A stretch of 64,000 bases of DNA from Anaerolineae bacterium (GCA_023382535.1 JAHDWA010000018.1:1-64000); one strand, 5' to 3'; shown: positions 16,711 through 25,608, numbered from the stretch's first letter. Translations and numbers: made by a program. Notes: generated from the letters alone by a model not told the origin.

Positions 16711-17583
16711 TCAGACTTTAACGGGAAGATTCAAAGCCTGCTTCAAGTTTTCCAGAGTAGGGAATGGTCCCTCTTTAGTTGTTAGGGTGATAAGAGAGAC
16801 CTTCATAAAAGGCACTTTTTCTTTAGGGCCATCCTCTCCACTGCGTCGTACGTAACCCGCTTCACGATCATGGATGGGATAGAAGTAATTCATCGCCTGG
16901 TTGAGACGATCCTCGATGTGGCGGCCAAGCGGAACCACCTTGCTGGGAACGGTAATGATAGTGAATTGGTTTTCGCTGGGGTGGCCCACAAAATCATCCA
17001 TACTCCCCAGTTCGTCAACGGCGCTGGTAAGAGTCAGGGCGATGGCTCTGAGGACATCATCACGAGCGACAAAACCGTAAATCTCATTAAACTTGTCCAA
17101 CCCGTGGATGTAAACTCCCAAAACTGCCCACTCAGGCCGTTCCAGCATCACACTCAAGCGATCATCGGTCAGTTTTTCACCCGGCAGGCCAGTAACTGGG
17201 TTATTCTGGCTGCCTGCTCGCCGCAGGGCATTGCGCACTCGCAGGCGCAGTTCTTGCACATCAAAGGGCTTGGTAATGTAGTCAATTGCGCCCAGTTTGA
17301 GACCGGCAATACGGTCATCACGGCCACGACGCTCGGTTACAAAAATAACCGGCAGGCGGCTGGTTCGGACATCATCTTGAAGCTGTTGCCCCACTTCAAA
17401 ACCATCAAGGTCAGGCAGGCGCACATCGAGCAGGATCAAATGGGGAGGATCAGATTGGCACTTCTCCAGGCCGGCACGGCCGGTTACCGCAGTTACAACG
17501 CGATAGCCTTGAGCTTCAAAGTAGACCCGGAGCATCTCTGAAGTGTCCAGGTCATCCTCAATAATCAACAGGGTGTGTTTCAT
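16711..17583 (-). CDS. Response regulator with receiver and degenerate GGDEF domain (paralogue)
   Basis: 290 residues, same layout as 3760-4671. The receiver has E9-D10-D11, phospho-acceptor D53 in LLDVRLPD and K105 in DYITKPFD. The C-terminal domain starts 'NPVTGLPGEKL' and has 'GLDKFNEIYG', but the GGDEF site reads HPSENQF, so cyclase activity is unlikely. It lies 55 bp downstream of the V4R sensor gene on the same strand and is likely co-transcribed. V4R could sense a small molecule and the regulator relay it (inference). No cognate histidine kinase is adjacent. Confidence 0.9.
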   Translation of the reverse strand: MKHTLLIIEDDLDTSEMLRVYFEAQGYRVVTAVTGRAGLEKCQSDPPHLILLDVRLPDLDGFEVGQQLQDDVRTSRLPVIFVTERRGRDDRIAGLKLGAIDYITKPFDVQELRLRVRNALRRAGSQNNPVTGLPGEKLTDDRLSVMLERPEWAVLGVYIHGLDKFNEIYGFVARDDVLRAIALTLTSAVDELGSMDDFVGHPSENQFTIITVPSKVVPLGRHIEDRLNQAMNYFYPIHDREAGYVRRSGEDGPKEKVPFMKVSLITLTTKEGPFPTLENLKQALNLPVKV

Positions 17584-17638
17584 GGTTGAGCCGTCCCTAT
17601 GGGGCGATCAAATGCAATTTCCAGTGCCCGCTGCTCAA

Positions 17639-18268
17639 CTAGTTGAGGGGTTCTTTGTAAACGTGGAAGACGCAGAATTCATCGCCGACAGCGTGACATT
17701 GGATTTCTTCGACCTTGAAATCTTTACCACCGCTAACCCAACGGAGACCTTCTTGCAAGATACCCACAGCGCCATAGCAGATAGGTTTCTCGCTGGTTCT
17801 ACCCCAACAGACCGGGCATTTGCGAATGGTATAAACAAAATACTCGTCGGCTTCCTCAACATCGCTTTGTTGATCGCTAAATTTGGAAAAGGTTTCGGCC
17901 ATCGCTTTGAGACCAACTTTAACTTTGGTTCCGAGGGGGATAACCTTAAAGGCGAGTTCGCTGGCGCCAATAACCGAACCAAATTCACTTAAACCTTGAG
18001 CAAAAGAGGCTCTACCAGCCCGCAGGGCTAACCCCCGACCACCGCGCGGACCATACATTTCCTCGATGGCGGAGCCAATCGCACCAAAATCGGCAAAGTC
18101 AAATTCGCGAGACAAATTGTTGGGAGGATAATTGCCAATCAATTCTGGCGTTTTGGCTAAATTCAAAACGGCTTTGATGCCGTTGGTGCCCATAACTTCT
18201 TCCATAGCCATCAAATAGATGCGTCCTATTTTATTCGGATAATAGAGCCCACTTTTTTCTCTGGCCAC
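17639..18268 (-). CDS. V4R domain sensor protein
   Basis: 209 residues from a GTG at 18268 with GGAGG eight bases upstream. The C-terminal part (about 145-205) matches the V4R (4-vinyl reductase-like) domain: CPVC, then CYGAVGILQEGLRWVSGG, then VEEIQCHAVGDEFCVFHV. The five Cys residues could bind metal. V4R domains are predicted small-molecule or hydrocarbon binding modules, also found in bacteriochlorophyll and phenol-response proteins (family knowledge). The N-terminal 100 residues are helical. It heads a two-gene unit with the receiver/degenerate-GGDEF gene and has a clear promoter at 18429-18458, leaving a leader of about 150 bases with a 7 bp hairpin at 18307-18329. Confidence 0.82.
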   Translation of the reverse strand: MAREKSGLYYPNKIGRIYLMAMEEVMGTNGIKAVLNLAKTPELIGNYPPNNLSREFDFADFGAIGSAIEEMYGPRGGRGLALRAGRASFAQGLSEFGSVIGASELAFKVIPLGTKVKVGLKAMAETFSKFSDQQSDVEEADEYFVYTIRKCPVCWGRTSEKPICYGAVGILQEGLRWVSGGKDFKVEEIQCHAVGDEFCVFHVYKEPLN

Positions 18269-18428
18269 CTTATTTACCTCCGGGAGTTAGTCTTGTTGAG
18301 GAGAATGAAATCTTGCCTTAGGATTTCATCCGAAGATAACAAGCTCAAATTAAAAGAGTCCTAAATCGAACTCTTTACGCTCCTAAATTTCAACTGAATC
18401 ATGGTCAAGCTTATGCAAAGCACAACTA

Positions 18429-18458
18429 AGTATACCCTAAGCTACCGTAAAATGTCAA
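18429..18458 (-). promoter_or_regulatory. Sigma-70-type promoter for the V4R-regulator unit
   Basis: Minus strand: perfect TTGACA (18458-18453), an 18-base spacer and TATACT (18434-18429). Transcription would begin near 18422, about 150 bases before the GTG start. It sits between the end of ftsH and the V4R gene. Confidence 0.75.
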
Positions 18459-18496
18459 CTGAGATTTTGTTTCTTAAACTTTCAGCAGCCGGTTAC

Positions 18497-20296
18497 CTAA
18501 GCAAACATTGCCTCAAAAGTTTGCGAGTCCAGGGTCTCTTCTTTAAGTAATCGCTGCGCGATTTCTTCCAATTTAGCTTTATTTTCTTGAATGAGTTGCG
18601 TGGCGCGATTATAAGCAGTCTCGACAATCCGGCGTACCTCATGGTCAATTTGGCGGGCAATTTCTTCACTATAATTGCGCTGTTCGCCAATTTCTTTGCC
18701 CAAAAAGACCAACTCATCTTTTTCGCCAAAAATTAGCGGACCCAGTTTCTGACTCATGCCGTATTGAGTAACCATTGCTCGGGCCATTTTGGTCGCCCGG
18801 TCCAAATCATTGCTCGCCCCGGTTGTAATCTCATCGAAGATAACCTCTTCAGCCACCCGGCCTCCCATCAACGCGGCCAGGTCTGCTTCAAACTTGCTTT
18901 GATTCTTGAGATACCGGTCGTCCACCGGCATGGAGAGGGTATAGCCACCGGCCATCCCTCGGGCAATAATACTAACTTTATGGACCGGGTCACATTCGGG
19001 AATCAGCTTCATAACCAGGGCATGGCCTGCTTCGTGATGAGCAATAATGTTGCGTTCTTTTTCGGGGATGATCCGGCTTTTGCGCTCCGGCCCGGCAATC
19101 ACTTTTTCGATAGCTTCTTGAAATTCCAGCATGCTGATCTGCTTTTTGTTGCGCCGGGCCGCCAGAATCGCTGCCTCGTTGACCAGATTTTCCAGGTCAG
19201 CCCCCACAAAACCGGGCGTTTGCTTGGCCACGACTTGCAGCTCAACATTGCTGGCCAGAGGTTTGCCTTTGACATGAATACCTAAAATTTGCTCGCGACC
19301 CTTCCGGTCCGGGCGATCCAGTACCACCCGGCGGTCAAAGCGGCCGGGCCGTAACAAAGCGGGGTCAAGAATATCGGGACGGTTGGTAGCGGCCACAACA
19401 ATGACATTTGTGTCGGTATCGAAGCCGTCCATCTCTACCAAAATTTGGTTCAGGGTTTGCTCACGTTCGTCGTGACTGCCGCCTAAGCCCGCGCCGCGAT
19501 GGCGGCCCACGGCGTCAATTTCGTCCATAAAAATGATGCAGGGACTGTTGCGTTTGGCCTGGTCAAAGAGGTCGCGCACCCGGCTGGCCCCCACGCCCAC
19601 AAACATCTCGACGAACTCGGAGCCGGAAATGCTGAAAAACGGTACACCGGCCTCCCCGGAGATGGCCTTGGCAGTCAGGGTTTTGCCGCAGCCGGGCGGT
19701 CCAACCATCAACACGCCTTTGGGAATACGCGCGCCGAGAGAAATGAATTTCTCAGGTTCGCGCAAAAACTCGACAATTTCGGCCAGTTCCTGTTTGGCTT
19801 CGTCCACCCCGGCCACGTCATCGAAAGTCACGGTCGGTTTGTCGCCGGTAAACATACGTGCCCGGCTTTTGCCAAAGTTAAGGGCCTGGTTGCCTGCTCC
19901 CTGGGCCTGTCGCAGAATAAAGAAGAAGAACCCGCCGATGAGGATGAGCGGCAGCAGGGTACCCAGTATAGTCAACCAGCCATCCCAGGCGCTGCGGGGG
20001 GCAACGCTCACCTTGATCTTGGAAAGGTTTTCCTCGCTGACCCCCAAAATACGCAGCGTTTCGACAACGCCAATTTCGGGCTCTTTGGTTGAACTTACTT
20101 CTGAGCCGTTCCTGAGCTTGATTACCAACTCATTTTGATCAACGATAATGGTATCAACCTGGCCTTTGTTGGCTAACTCGGCTACTTTTGAAAGCTCAAC
20201 CGCGTCGCGAGTTTCAGCTCGTAACACAAAAACGCCGTACAAAAAAGCCAGCACGACTAAAATTAAAACCGCGTATAAGGCGCGTGACCATTTCAT
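18497..20296 (-). CDS. ftsH: ATP-dependent zinc metalloprotease FtsH
   Basis: 599 residues, near the 600-650 usual for bacteria. Two membrane helices (about 5-25 and 108-130) flank a periplasmic domain. The AAA module has Walker A GPPGCGKT, Walker B IIFMDEID, and second-region homology '[18 protein letters not shown]'. The protease domain has the zinc motif HHEAGH and the distal Asp in '[16 protein letters not shown]'. It degrades misfolded membrane proteins and short-lived regulators at the inner membrane (family knowledge). It is transcribed from its own strong promoter at 20339-20367 and is followed by no obvious terminator before the V4R promoter region. Confidence 0.97.
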   Translation of the reverse strand: MKWSRALYAVLILVVLAFLYGVFVLRAETRDAVELSKVAELANKGQVDTIIVDQNELVIKLRNGSEVSSTKEPEIGVVETLRILGVSEENLSKIKVSVAPRSAWDGWLTILGTLLPLILIGGFFFFILRQAQGAGNQALNFGKSRARMFTGDKPTVTFDDVAGVDEAKQELAEIVEFLREPEKFISLGARIPKGVLMVGPPGCGKTLTAKAISGEAGVPFFSISGSEFVEMFVGVGASRVRDLFDQAKRNSPCIIFMDEIDAVGRHRGAGLGGSHDEREQTLNQILVEMDGFDTDTNVIVVAATNRPDILDPALLRPGRFDRRVVLDRPDRKGREQILGIHVKGKPLASNVELQVVAKQTPGFVGADLENLVNEAAILAARRNKKQISMLEFQEAIEKVIAGPERKSRIIPEKERNIIAHHEAGHALVMKLIPECDPVHKVSIIARGMAGGYTLSMPVDDRYLKNQSKFEADLAALMGGRVAEEVIFDEITTGASNDLDRATKMARAMVTQYGMSQKLGPLIFGEKDELVFLGKEIGEQRNYSEEIARQIDHEVRRIVETAYNRATQLIQENKAKLEEIAQRLLKEETLDSQTFEAMFA

Positions 20297-20338
20297 AATC
20301 TTTTGCTTACCTCAATTGTTGAATGCTCGACATCACAA

Positions 20339-20367
20339 ACTATACCACGCGCGATAGTCAGAGTCAA
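20339..20367 (-). promoter_or_regulatory. Sigma-70-type promoter for ftsH
   Basis: Minus strand: TTGACT (20367-20362), a 17-base spacer and TATAGT (20344-20339). It lies in the 103 bp gap between the MerR gene and ftsH and places the start of transcription about 36 bases before the ftsH ATG. Confidence 0.78.
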
Positions 20368-20399
20368 GACATTAAAAAGTTGGATGATTCGGCTTGGGT

Positions 20400-21266
20400 T
20401 TATTCCGGTGGAGCCGTTGGTTTGGGATGAACCGGCGGCTGAGAGGAGAACGAAGATTGGCCGGGGCCGGCCGCCGGTGTCGGCGGCAGCCCAACCTGCT
20501 GGGCTTGTAGCCCTCCGCGCCGGCGGCGGGGTACGGTGAGGATTTGCGTTCCTCCCGCACCAAACAAGGCTCCCAAACACCCCGGCTTGGTGCTGACTGC
20601 TTTAATATCCGGCATTTGGATCGAACTGGCGGTATTCACCGCTTGAGCTGCCAACTGCTGCACGGCGGCAATCTTAGAATCAAGCTCCTGGCGCAGAGCT
20701 TCCCGCCGCCACTCTTCTTCTTGACGGGTTTGGGCCGCACTCCGCTCAACTTCCAAAATCCGCTCCCGCAGCCGGTTGTTTTCTTCCTTTAAGTTAAAGT
20801 TGTCTTGAATGAGCACGCCCATCAGTTCGCGGTTGGCCGCCTGGCTGTTGAGAATGCTCTTCTGGCCGTCGGAAAGCGCCATCAGGGTATTGGTCAAAAA
20901 AGCGATGGCAGGCGACTCCCCGTCGCTGGCAGTCACCAGAGCTGTTTCTTCGTTCCGGTCAAAATGGTCCCCGGTTTCAGGAGCGGGTGATAACGGCAAC
21001 GACGCCTCGTTTGATCCCAAAGGCTGCTGCGCCAGTTGCTGGCGGACTTGTTCGTAGGTCATGCCGTTGTTCATTAACTCTTTAACAAGCCTCAGGGTGG
21101 CAATATCCTGCTCAGAATAGCGGCGATGGCTGCGTCCCTGGGCTGAGTCTGCACTTTGGGAAAGGTGGTCGGCAAACTCATCGGACCAACGACGCAGCGT
21201 GGCCGGAGAAACGTCCAGCTCCCTGGCTACCGCTTGCGGCAATCTATAAGTAGATGATTCATTCAT
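20400..21266 (-). CDS. MerR-family-type regulator with coiled coil
   Basis: 288 residues. The first 75 residues form a MerR-type winged helix: 'LPQAVARELDVSPATLRRWSDEF', then 'RRYSEQDIATLRLVKELMNNGMTYEQVRQQL'. A long predicted coiled coil follows (about 145-205, 'NLKEENNRLRERILEVERSAAQTRQEEEW'), then a basic RRRR stretch and a Pro/Ser tail. There is no cysteine pattern typical of metal-binding MerR proteins. The target is unknown. It sits just upstream of ftsH, which keeps its own promoter, and 23 bp after the DUF1232 gene. Confidence 0.85.
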   Translation of the reverse strand: MNESSTYRLPQAVARELDVSPATLRRWSDEFADHLSQSADSAQGRSHRRYSEQDIATLRLVKELMNNGMTYEQVRQQLAQQPLGSNEASLPLSPAPETGDHFDRNEETALVTASDGESPAIAFLTNTLMALSDGQKSILNSQAANRELMGVLIQDNFNLKEENNRLRERILEVERSAAQTRQEEEWRREALRQELDSKIAAVQQLAAQAVNTASSIQMPDIKAVSTKPGCLGALFGAGGTQILTVPRRRRGGLQAQQVGLPPTPAAGPGQSSFSSQPPVHPKPTAPPE

Positions 21267-21289
21267 TTGGCAAGGTACCCTTTACCTGG

Positions 21290-21649
21290 TCATTCTTCAT
21301 CCATGACCCGGTAGCTGGCATCAACCGTTTCACGGTCATCCTCAGGGCCATAATCGAGCTGGTTTTGGTAATATTCCACGATGTTTTGGGGGCACAATTT
21401 TACAAACAGAGCCATCCCCAACAAAATAACTCCCAGGTCGTCTAATTGGCCAAAGCCCAGGGCCACATCAGGAATAAAATCAAGGGGTGAAATTAAATAG
21501 AGCAGCGAGAGCGGAACCACCGATTTCATCCACAGGGGCACCCGGCTATCCTGCATGAGCAGCCAAACTAATCTGAACTGCTTAAACAATCCGGTTAAAA
21601 AACCCAGGTTCATCCCTGAGTCGGAACGGGCTGGTTTTTGTTCAGCCAT
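21290..21649 (-). CDS. DUF1232 (YkvA-type) small membrane protein
   Basis: 119 residues from the ATG at 21649, which has AAGGAG six bases upstream. The ATG two codons earlier abuts the ribosome-binding site and is less likely. The DUF1232 core is 'VPLSLLYLISPLDFIPDVALGFGQLDDLGVILLGMALF', with the SPxDxxPD signature and two hydrophobic segments. Function is unknown in the family. It precedes the MerR gene with 23 bp between. A 13 bp perfect inverted repeat lies about 40 bp upstream. Confidence 0.85.
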   Translation of the reverse strand: MAEQKPARSDSGMNLGFLTGLFKQFRLVWLLMQDSRVPLWMKSVVPLSLLYLISPLDFIPDVALGFGQLDDLGVILLGMALFVKLCPQNIVEYYQNQLDYGPEDDRETVDASYRVMDEE

Positions 21650-21687
21650 GGTCATCTCCTTCTGAATAAAAACGCTAAAGCTATTCT

Positions 21688-21736
21688 GCCCACTCTCGTT
21701 GCCACGCTTCGCGCCAGTTTGGTAACGAGAGTGGGC
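21688..21736. promoter_or_regulatory. 13 bp perfect inverted repeat upstream of the DUF1232 gene
   Basis: GCCCACTCTCGTT (21688-21700) and AACGAGAGTGGGC (21724-21736) are exact reverse complements around a 23-base loop. No T-run follows on either strand. The position, 39-87 bases upstream of the DUF1232 start, fits an operator or an mRNA leader hairpin. Confidence 0.5.
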
Positions 21737-21822
21737 GCAAATCTTGCTGTCTACTCTCTAGTTCTGAATACTAACCGCAATTATCAAAATTATAGACGCG
21801 ACTCCTGATTCCTGCAATTGAT

Positions 21823-21843
21823 TTCGCTCACAAATTGAGCGAA
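21823..21843. repeat. Short hairpin in the divergent gap
   Basis: TTCGCTCA (21823-21830) and TGAGCGAA (21836-21843) form a perfect 8 bp stem with a five-base loop, followed by TTTT. It lies in the 376 bp non-coding gap between the DUF1232 gene and the helicase-associated gene. The rest of the gap shows nothing except the promoter at 21991-22019. Confidence 0.45.
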
Positions 21844-21990
21844 TTTTAGAGTCCTTTAACTACGCTTTCCCTGCGCTGGCGCTGTTCCGCTCAAAAAATC
21901 AATGCGATGAGCGGCGACACATGGGATCTCGAACTGCCTTCCTTTTGGCTGTGAGCGATTTTGCCACCACTTCTCATTCTAATAATACGC

Positions 21991-22019
21991 TTGTAGCGGC
22001 TGAACCTTGGGTTTATAAT
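21991..22019 (+). promoter_or_regulatory. Promoter giving a probable leaderless mRNA
   Basis: TTGTAG (21991-21996), a 17-base spacer and a perfect TATAAT (22014-22019). The GTG at 22026 is seven bases after the -10 box, where transcription should begin. The mRNA would have no leader, which supports that GTG as the true start of the next gene. Confidence 0.65.
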
Positions 22020-22025
22020 AAACGT

Positions 22026-23765
22026 GTGAAAACCTTGTACCAGTCACTTCTTGATTATGAAATGGGGCTGCTCCAGGGCATCGCCAGTTGCCGGGCAATT
22101 TCCCTCAATACCCCCAGGCATGCCCAGGCAGTCGAACGGCTGGCTGAAGCTCTGCTTTCACCCACGGCGACCGCCATTGTCCTGGGTGACCTTGCGGCGG
22201 AAGAAAGGGAGGCGCTGCAACTGCTGCTCAGTCACGGCGGCAGGCTGGAGGGGCCGCGCTTTGCCCGCGAATACGGCTATATCCGCCCGATGGGACCGGC
22301 CCGCCTGGCCCGCGAACAACCCTGGCGCAGTCCGGTCAATCCCGCGGAAGGGTTGTGGTATCGGGGACTCATCTTCAAAACATTTCAGGCTACCGCAGAA
22401 GGCAACCTGGAAATGGTTTACATTCCCAGCGATCTGCTGCCACTGCTGGAAATAGCTGCACCGACCGCCGACCGCCAGCCACCAGCCACCGATGTTTTAG
22501 AGGTTGCTCTCGTTCCAACTCCGCCTGCTGTGATAAGCGGCGAAGGCCGGCTGCGGGAAAATATGTTTAACCTGCTGGTCTATCTGCAAACCACCCCGGT
22601 GCGGTTGGAAAGTAAACCCAGAGCGCCGGATGTCACGTACCAGGGCTTGGCCGCCAAAGACCGCCAGGCCCTGGCAAATTGTCTGTTGCCGCCGCTGCTG
22701 CCAGCCTTTCCCCAGGAAGCCGAGTTGGAGTTTTTGCTGCACCTGGGGCAGCGCGCCGGCCTGCTGGTCGCCAGACATGGCCGGCTCCGGCCCGACCGCG
22801 ATCCTGCCCGCGCCTGGCTGCAGGCCCATCCCCTGGAGCAGCTTCGGCTGCTGCAAGATACCTGGCGGGCCGATCCCACCTGGAACGATTTGTGGCACGT
22901 ACCTGGCCTGGTTCCCCAGCCGACCGGTTGGGAAAACAGCCCGCTCCTGGCTCGCGCCAAAATTTTGGGATTTCTGGCTCGGGTGGATACTTCAAATGGG
23001 GCCTGGCTCTCAATTGCCGATTTTGAAGCGATCATCAAACGTGTCGAGCCGGATTTTCAACGCCCTGGTGGTGACTATAACAGTTGGTACATTTATGACC
23101 GCCAGGGTCAGCTTTTGATGGGCTTTGAGCATTGGGAGCAGGTCGAAGGGGCTTTGATCCGCCACCTGTTGACCCACATCTTGCCCATGCTGGGAGTGGT
23201 GGAGTTAGGAACGGCGACGGAGACCGGCGATCCAGGCAGTTTCTGCCTGACTCCGCCCGGCCAGAGTTTTCTGCAAAACCAGGTTCCTCCCGCTCCCACC
23301 GACAAAAAGCCCTCCTTGCTGCGGGTGGACGCCAATTTCCAGGCTCATGTGCCCGCTCGCGCCAGCTTGTATGATCGTTTTCAACTGGCCCGCTTTGCTC
23401 AACTGGAGCAGCGCGACCAAGAGCGGACGGTCTATGCCATTACCCAGGCCAGCGTCAGCCGCGCCCTTAAAAACGGCGTCGCCGCCGAGCAGATTACTGC
23501 TTTCCTGGCCCGCGCCACCGACAACCAGACGCCGCTGAAAGTGATCGAAACCATTCTCACCTGGGGAACGAGGCAGAACACCGCCCGCCTGGAACAGGCC
23601 ACCTTACTGCGCCTCGCCCACGAGGGCCTGCTGGCCGAACTGCGCCAGCACCCTCGCCTCGGCCCGCTGCTGGGGGAAGTGCTTAATCCTACCACAATTC
23701 TAATTTCAGCAGATAAAGCGGTAGAAGTGCGCCGTCTTTTGATGGAGTTGGGTTACATGGATTGA
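22026..23765 (+). CDS. Helicase-associated (XPB/Ssl2 N-terminal-like) domain protein
   Basis: 579 residues from the GTG at 22026, chosen because TATAAT ends seven bases before it. An upstream in-frame ATG at 21921 would place the promoter inside the gene. The protein resembles the 'helicase-associated domain' family seen in Actinobacteria and Chloroflexota. It has winged-helix-like N-terminal repeats (about 10-110), a central 'HPLEQLRLLQDTW' region, and a C-terminal beta domain 'LLRVDANFQAHVP' followed by 'VYAITQASVSRALKNGVAAEQITAFLARA'. No Walker motifs are present, so it is not itself a helicase. It may bind DNA or a helicase (inference). GC is higher than in the flanking left genes. Confidence 0.72.
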   Translation: MKTLYQSLLDYEMGLLQGIASCRAISLNTPRHAQAVERLAEALLSPTATAIVLGDLAAEEREALQLLLSHGGRLEGPRFAREYGYIRPMGPARLAREQPWRSPVNPAEGLWYRGLIFKTFQATAEGNLEMVYIPSDLLPLLEIAAPTADRQPPATDVLEVALVPTPPAVISGEGRLRENMFNLLVYLQTTPVRLESKPRAPDVTYQGLAAKDRQALANCLLPPLLPAFPQEAELEFLLHLGQRAGLLVARHGRLRPDRDPARAWLQAHPLEQLRLLQDTWRADPTWNDLWHVPGLVPQPTGWENSPLLARAKILGFLARVDTSNGAWLSIADFEAIIKRVEPDFQRPGGDYNSWYIYDRQGQLLMGFEHWEQVEGALIRHLLTHILPMLGVVELGTATETGDPGSFCLTPPGQSFLQNQVPPAPTDKKPSLLRVDANFQAHVPARASLYDRFQLARFAQLEQRDQERTVYAITQASVSRALKNGVAAEQITAFLARATDNQTPLKVIETILTWGTRQNTARLEQATLLRLAHEGLLAELRQHPRLGPLLGEVLNPTTILISADKAVEVRRLLMELGYMD

Positions 23766-23776
23766 GTAAAAGAGGA

Positions 23777-24135
23777 CTATATCGAGTCTTGTCTAAATTC
23801 TTGAGCCAAAATTTGAGCAATTCTCTCTCGTAAACCCGGCACAGCCTGCGTTGCCGTTTGCCAGACAATACCAGGCTTTACTGAGAAATATGAATGGACC
23901 AGGATATTGCGCAACCCACAATTCTTGGCCAATCAACTTCTGGATAGCGGTCTCGCAAGTGAGTGGATATTTTGCCTGCCGCTTCGCCAATTACCTCTAT
24001 TTTTTGAATAACAGCGCTCTGGCGTAACTCATCCTGCAAAAATGCTTCCGGCTCAATCCCGGATATGAAGCGGGCAATTGCGTCGGCAGCCTCCACGATG
24101 TCGGTCAGGTATTGTTCTTCAGACCGCATAAACAA
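23777..24135 (-). pseudogene. hepT: HepT-family toxin (DUF86), disrupted by a one-base deletion
   Basis: The reading starts at 24135 and matches HepT for about 72 residues, ending EVDWPRIVG near 23932. The original frame then stops after 13 foreign residues at 23878. If one base is restored at about 23930-23936, the frame continues as LRNILVHSYFSVKPGIVW and ends at 23777, giving 119 residues, normal for HepT. The catalytic R-x4-H-x-Y motif (RNILVHSY) lies just after the break, so the shortened product lacks it. HepT is an RNase toxin silenced by AMPylation by its MntA partner (family knowledge), which is intact directly upstream with a 17-base overlap. A real mutation and a sequencing error cannot be told apart here. 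Confidence 0.85.
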
Positions 24136-24424
24136 CCTCTAGGCTGTTTAATACCTCATCCTTGATGAGCGGTTTTAAGCCATCACGCAGGACCAGGTCG
24201 GCTTCACGTTGCAGCAAATTGGACAGCTCTATCTGCATCCCGGCCAAATCAAATAGGGTTAACCTTTCATCTGCGCCTGGTTCAAAATCAATCAACACAT
24301 CTACGTCGCTTTCGGGGCTGAAATCTTGACGCAGTACCGAGCCAAACAAAGCCAATTCGCGGATTTTATGTCGCCGGCAAAAGGCTGCAATTTCGGCGGT
24401 GGGAATTTCTATCTGAGCAGTCAT
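24119..24424 (-). CDS. mntA: MntA-family minimal nucleotidyltransferase antitoxin
   Basis: 101 residues. The nucleotidyltransferase signature GSxxxxxxxxxxDxD is complete in FGSVLRQDFSPESDVDVLID, and a third acidic residue lies in 'READLVLRDGL'. MntA antitoxins AMPylate a tyrosine near the HepT catalytic motif to silence the toxin (family knowledge). The gene is first in the pair and overlaps hepT by 17 bases. An intact antitoxin beside a broken toxin is a stable, harmless state. Confidence 0.88.
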   Translation of the reverse strand: MTAQIEIPTAEIAAFCRRHKIRELALFGSVLRQDFSPESDVDVLIDFEPGADERLTLFDLAGMQIELSNLLQREADLVLRDGLKPLIKDEVLNSLEVVYAV

Positions 24425-24519
24425 TGTTATTTCTACTCAACCACAACTTTAAATTTGTATCACTCTAAAAATCATAATGTGAAGCGCCAGAAAGTCAAAA
24501 GCTGGAACCAGTGGCGCTG

Positions 24520-25122
24520 TTATCGCCCAAATGCATATAACTTGCCAGACATCGGATCAATGATGACTGCCCCATCAGCAATCAGCTCGCCTATTTCAGA
24601 ATTGTAAGTTAACGCAACAAAAGGTCGTTGCGGATTCGTTCCGCGCCATAGATATTGTCCAGTTAAAAGGCCTTGAGCTTGAACGAATCCTCGATTTCCA
24701 ATGGTAAAGACAGCCGTTCCACTGCAAGTGGCTGTGTGGCCCAGCTCCCCTTCCCAGATAATTTCTCCACTGTGTGGTTTAAGAGCCAGGAGAGAGCTGG
24801 GGCCAGAAAGTATTAAATATTCTGGGGTCAAGCAACGGAGAAAACTGTAGCTTGGGACTCTTTGTGACCAAACCACTCGACCGGTTGTTGCATCAAGACC
24901 GTACCAATAGCTACCCAAAATACCATCCAGCGAGAATAAGACTAATCCATCTTGATACGCTGGGCGCTCATGAGTTGAATGTCCCAAAGCTGCTTGCCAT
25001 TTTAACTTTAAGGGAAATGAGCCTGAGGGTGGTTTCACGTAGATGTAGAAACGCGCTCCCAAATAGAGAACTACCAAGAGCACAAGTAGAATTGATAGGG
25101 CAAACCACTTATATTTCTTCAT
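24520..25122 (-). CDS. Membrane-anchored PQQ-like beta-propeller repeat protein (short)
   Basis: 200 residues from the ATG at 25122 (MKKYKWFAL). An in-frame extension to 25152 adds ten residues. One N-terminal membrane helix (about 5-25) is followed by PQQ-type blades: 'DGILGSYWYGLDATTGRVVW', 'LLALKPHSGEIIWEGEL', 'FVQAQGLLTGQYLW', and a final 'GAVIIDPMSGKLYAFG'. Only about four blades are present where a full propeller needs six to eight, so the gene may be a truncated version or form oligomers. It is probably anchored with the repeats outside. Nearest genes offer no functional clue. Confidence 0.7.
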   Translation of the reverse strand: MKKYKWFALSILLVLLVVLYLGARFYIYVKPPSGSFPLKLKWQAALGHSTHERPAYQDGLVLFSLDGILGSYWYGLDATTGRVVWSQRVPSYSFLRCLTPEYLILSGPSSLLALKPHSGEIIWEGELGHTATCSGTAVFTIGNRGFVQAQGLLTGQYLWRGTNPQRPFVALTYNSEIGELIADGAVIIDPMSGKLYAFGR

Positions 25123-25209
25123 GTACAGGCTGCCTGTAGACGAAATACCCAACTGCGTGAAGTAGGTTAGCCAATAGAGTAGTATCTACCGGCTTGGAAT
25201 TTTAGAGCA

Positions 25210-25608
25210 TTATCTCCACGTCTGCGGCGTCGCCAGTTCTACGCTGTTCCCGGCCGGATCGCGGAAGTACAGTGAGAAGCCGCCGGAGGGCCAGGTTATT
25301 TCAGCCTCGATGGATACGTTGTTCTGGCTCAGGTGCTCGCGCCAGGCGGGAATGTCCGCCGGTGGCATGGCAAAAGAGACGTGCCCCGGTCCGTGCGCGC
25401 CGTGTGTTGGCACGGGAAGGTCGCCTTCCGGCTTGATGGTCCGAGCCGGATTGAACAACAAAAAGACGCCCTGGCCGCAGCGGAAAAAAACGTGGCGTCC
25501 CTTCACCCGCGAAAAGACGGCCAGCCCCAACACCCGGCTGTAAAATTCCTCGGCTGCCTCCAAATCATCCACATACAGGCAGGTTTCCAGGATCTGTTCA
25601 ACTTGCAT
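25210..25608 (-). CDS. VOC (glyoxalase/dioxygenase) superfamily protein
   Basis: 132 residues containing two beta-alpha-beta-beta-beta modules. The start is 'VEQILETCLYVDDLEAAEEFYSRVLGL', the middle 'HGPGHVSFAMP' and the end 'FSLYFRDPAGNSVELATP'. A His in GHVSF and a Glu in SVELAT are the usual metal-ligand positions, and a first-module ligand is less clear. Substrates range from methylglyoxal adducts to antibiotics (family knowledge), and none can be assigned. Heptamer repeats begin 20 bp upstream of its start. Confidence 0.85.
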   Translation of the reverse strand: MQVEQILETCLYVDDLEAAEEFYSRVLGLAVFSRVKGRHVFFRCGQGVFLLFNPARTIKPEGDLPVPTHGAHGPGHVSFAMPPADIPAWREHLSQNNVSIEAEITWPSGGFSLYFRDPAGNSVELATPQTWR

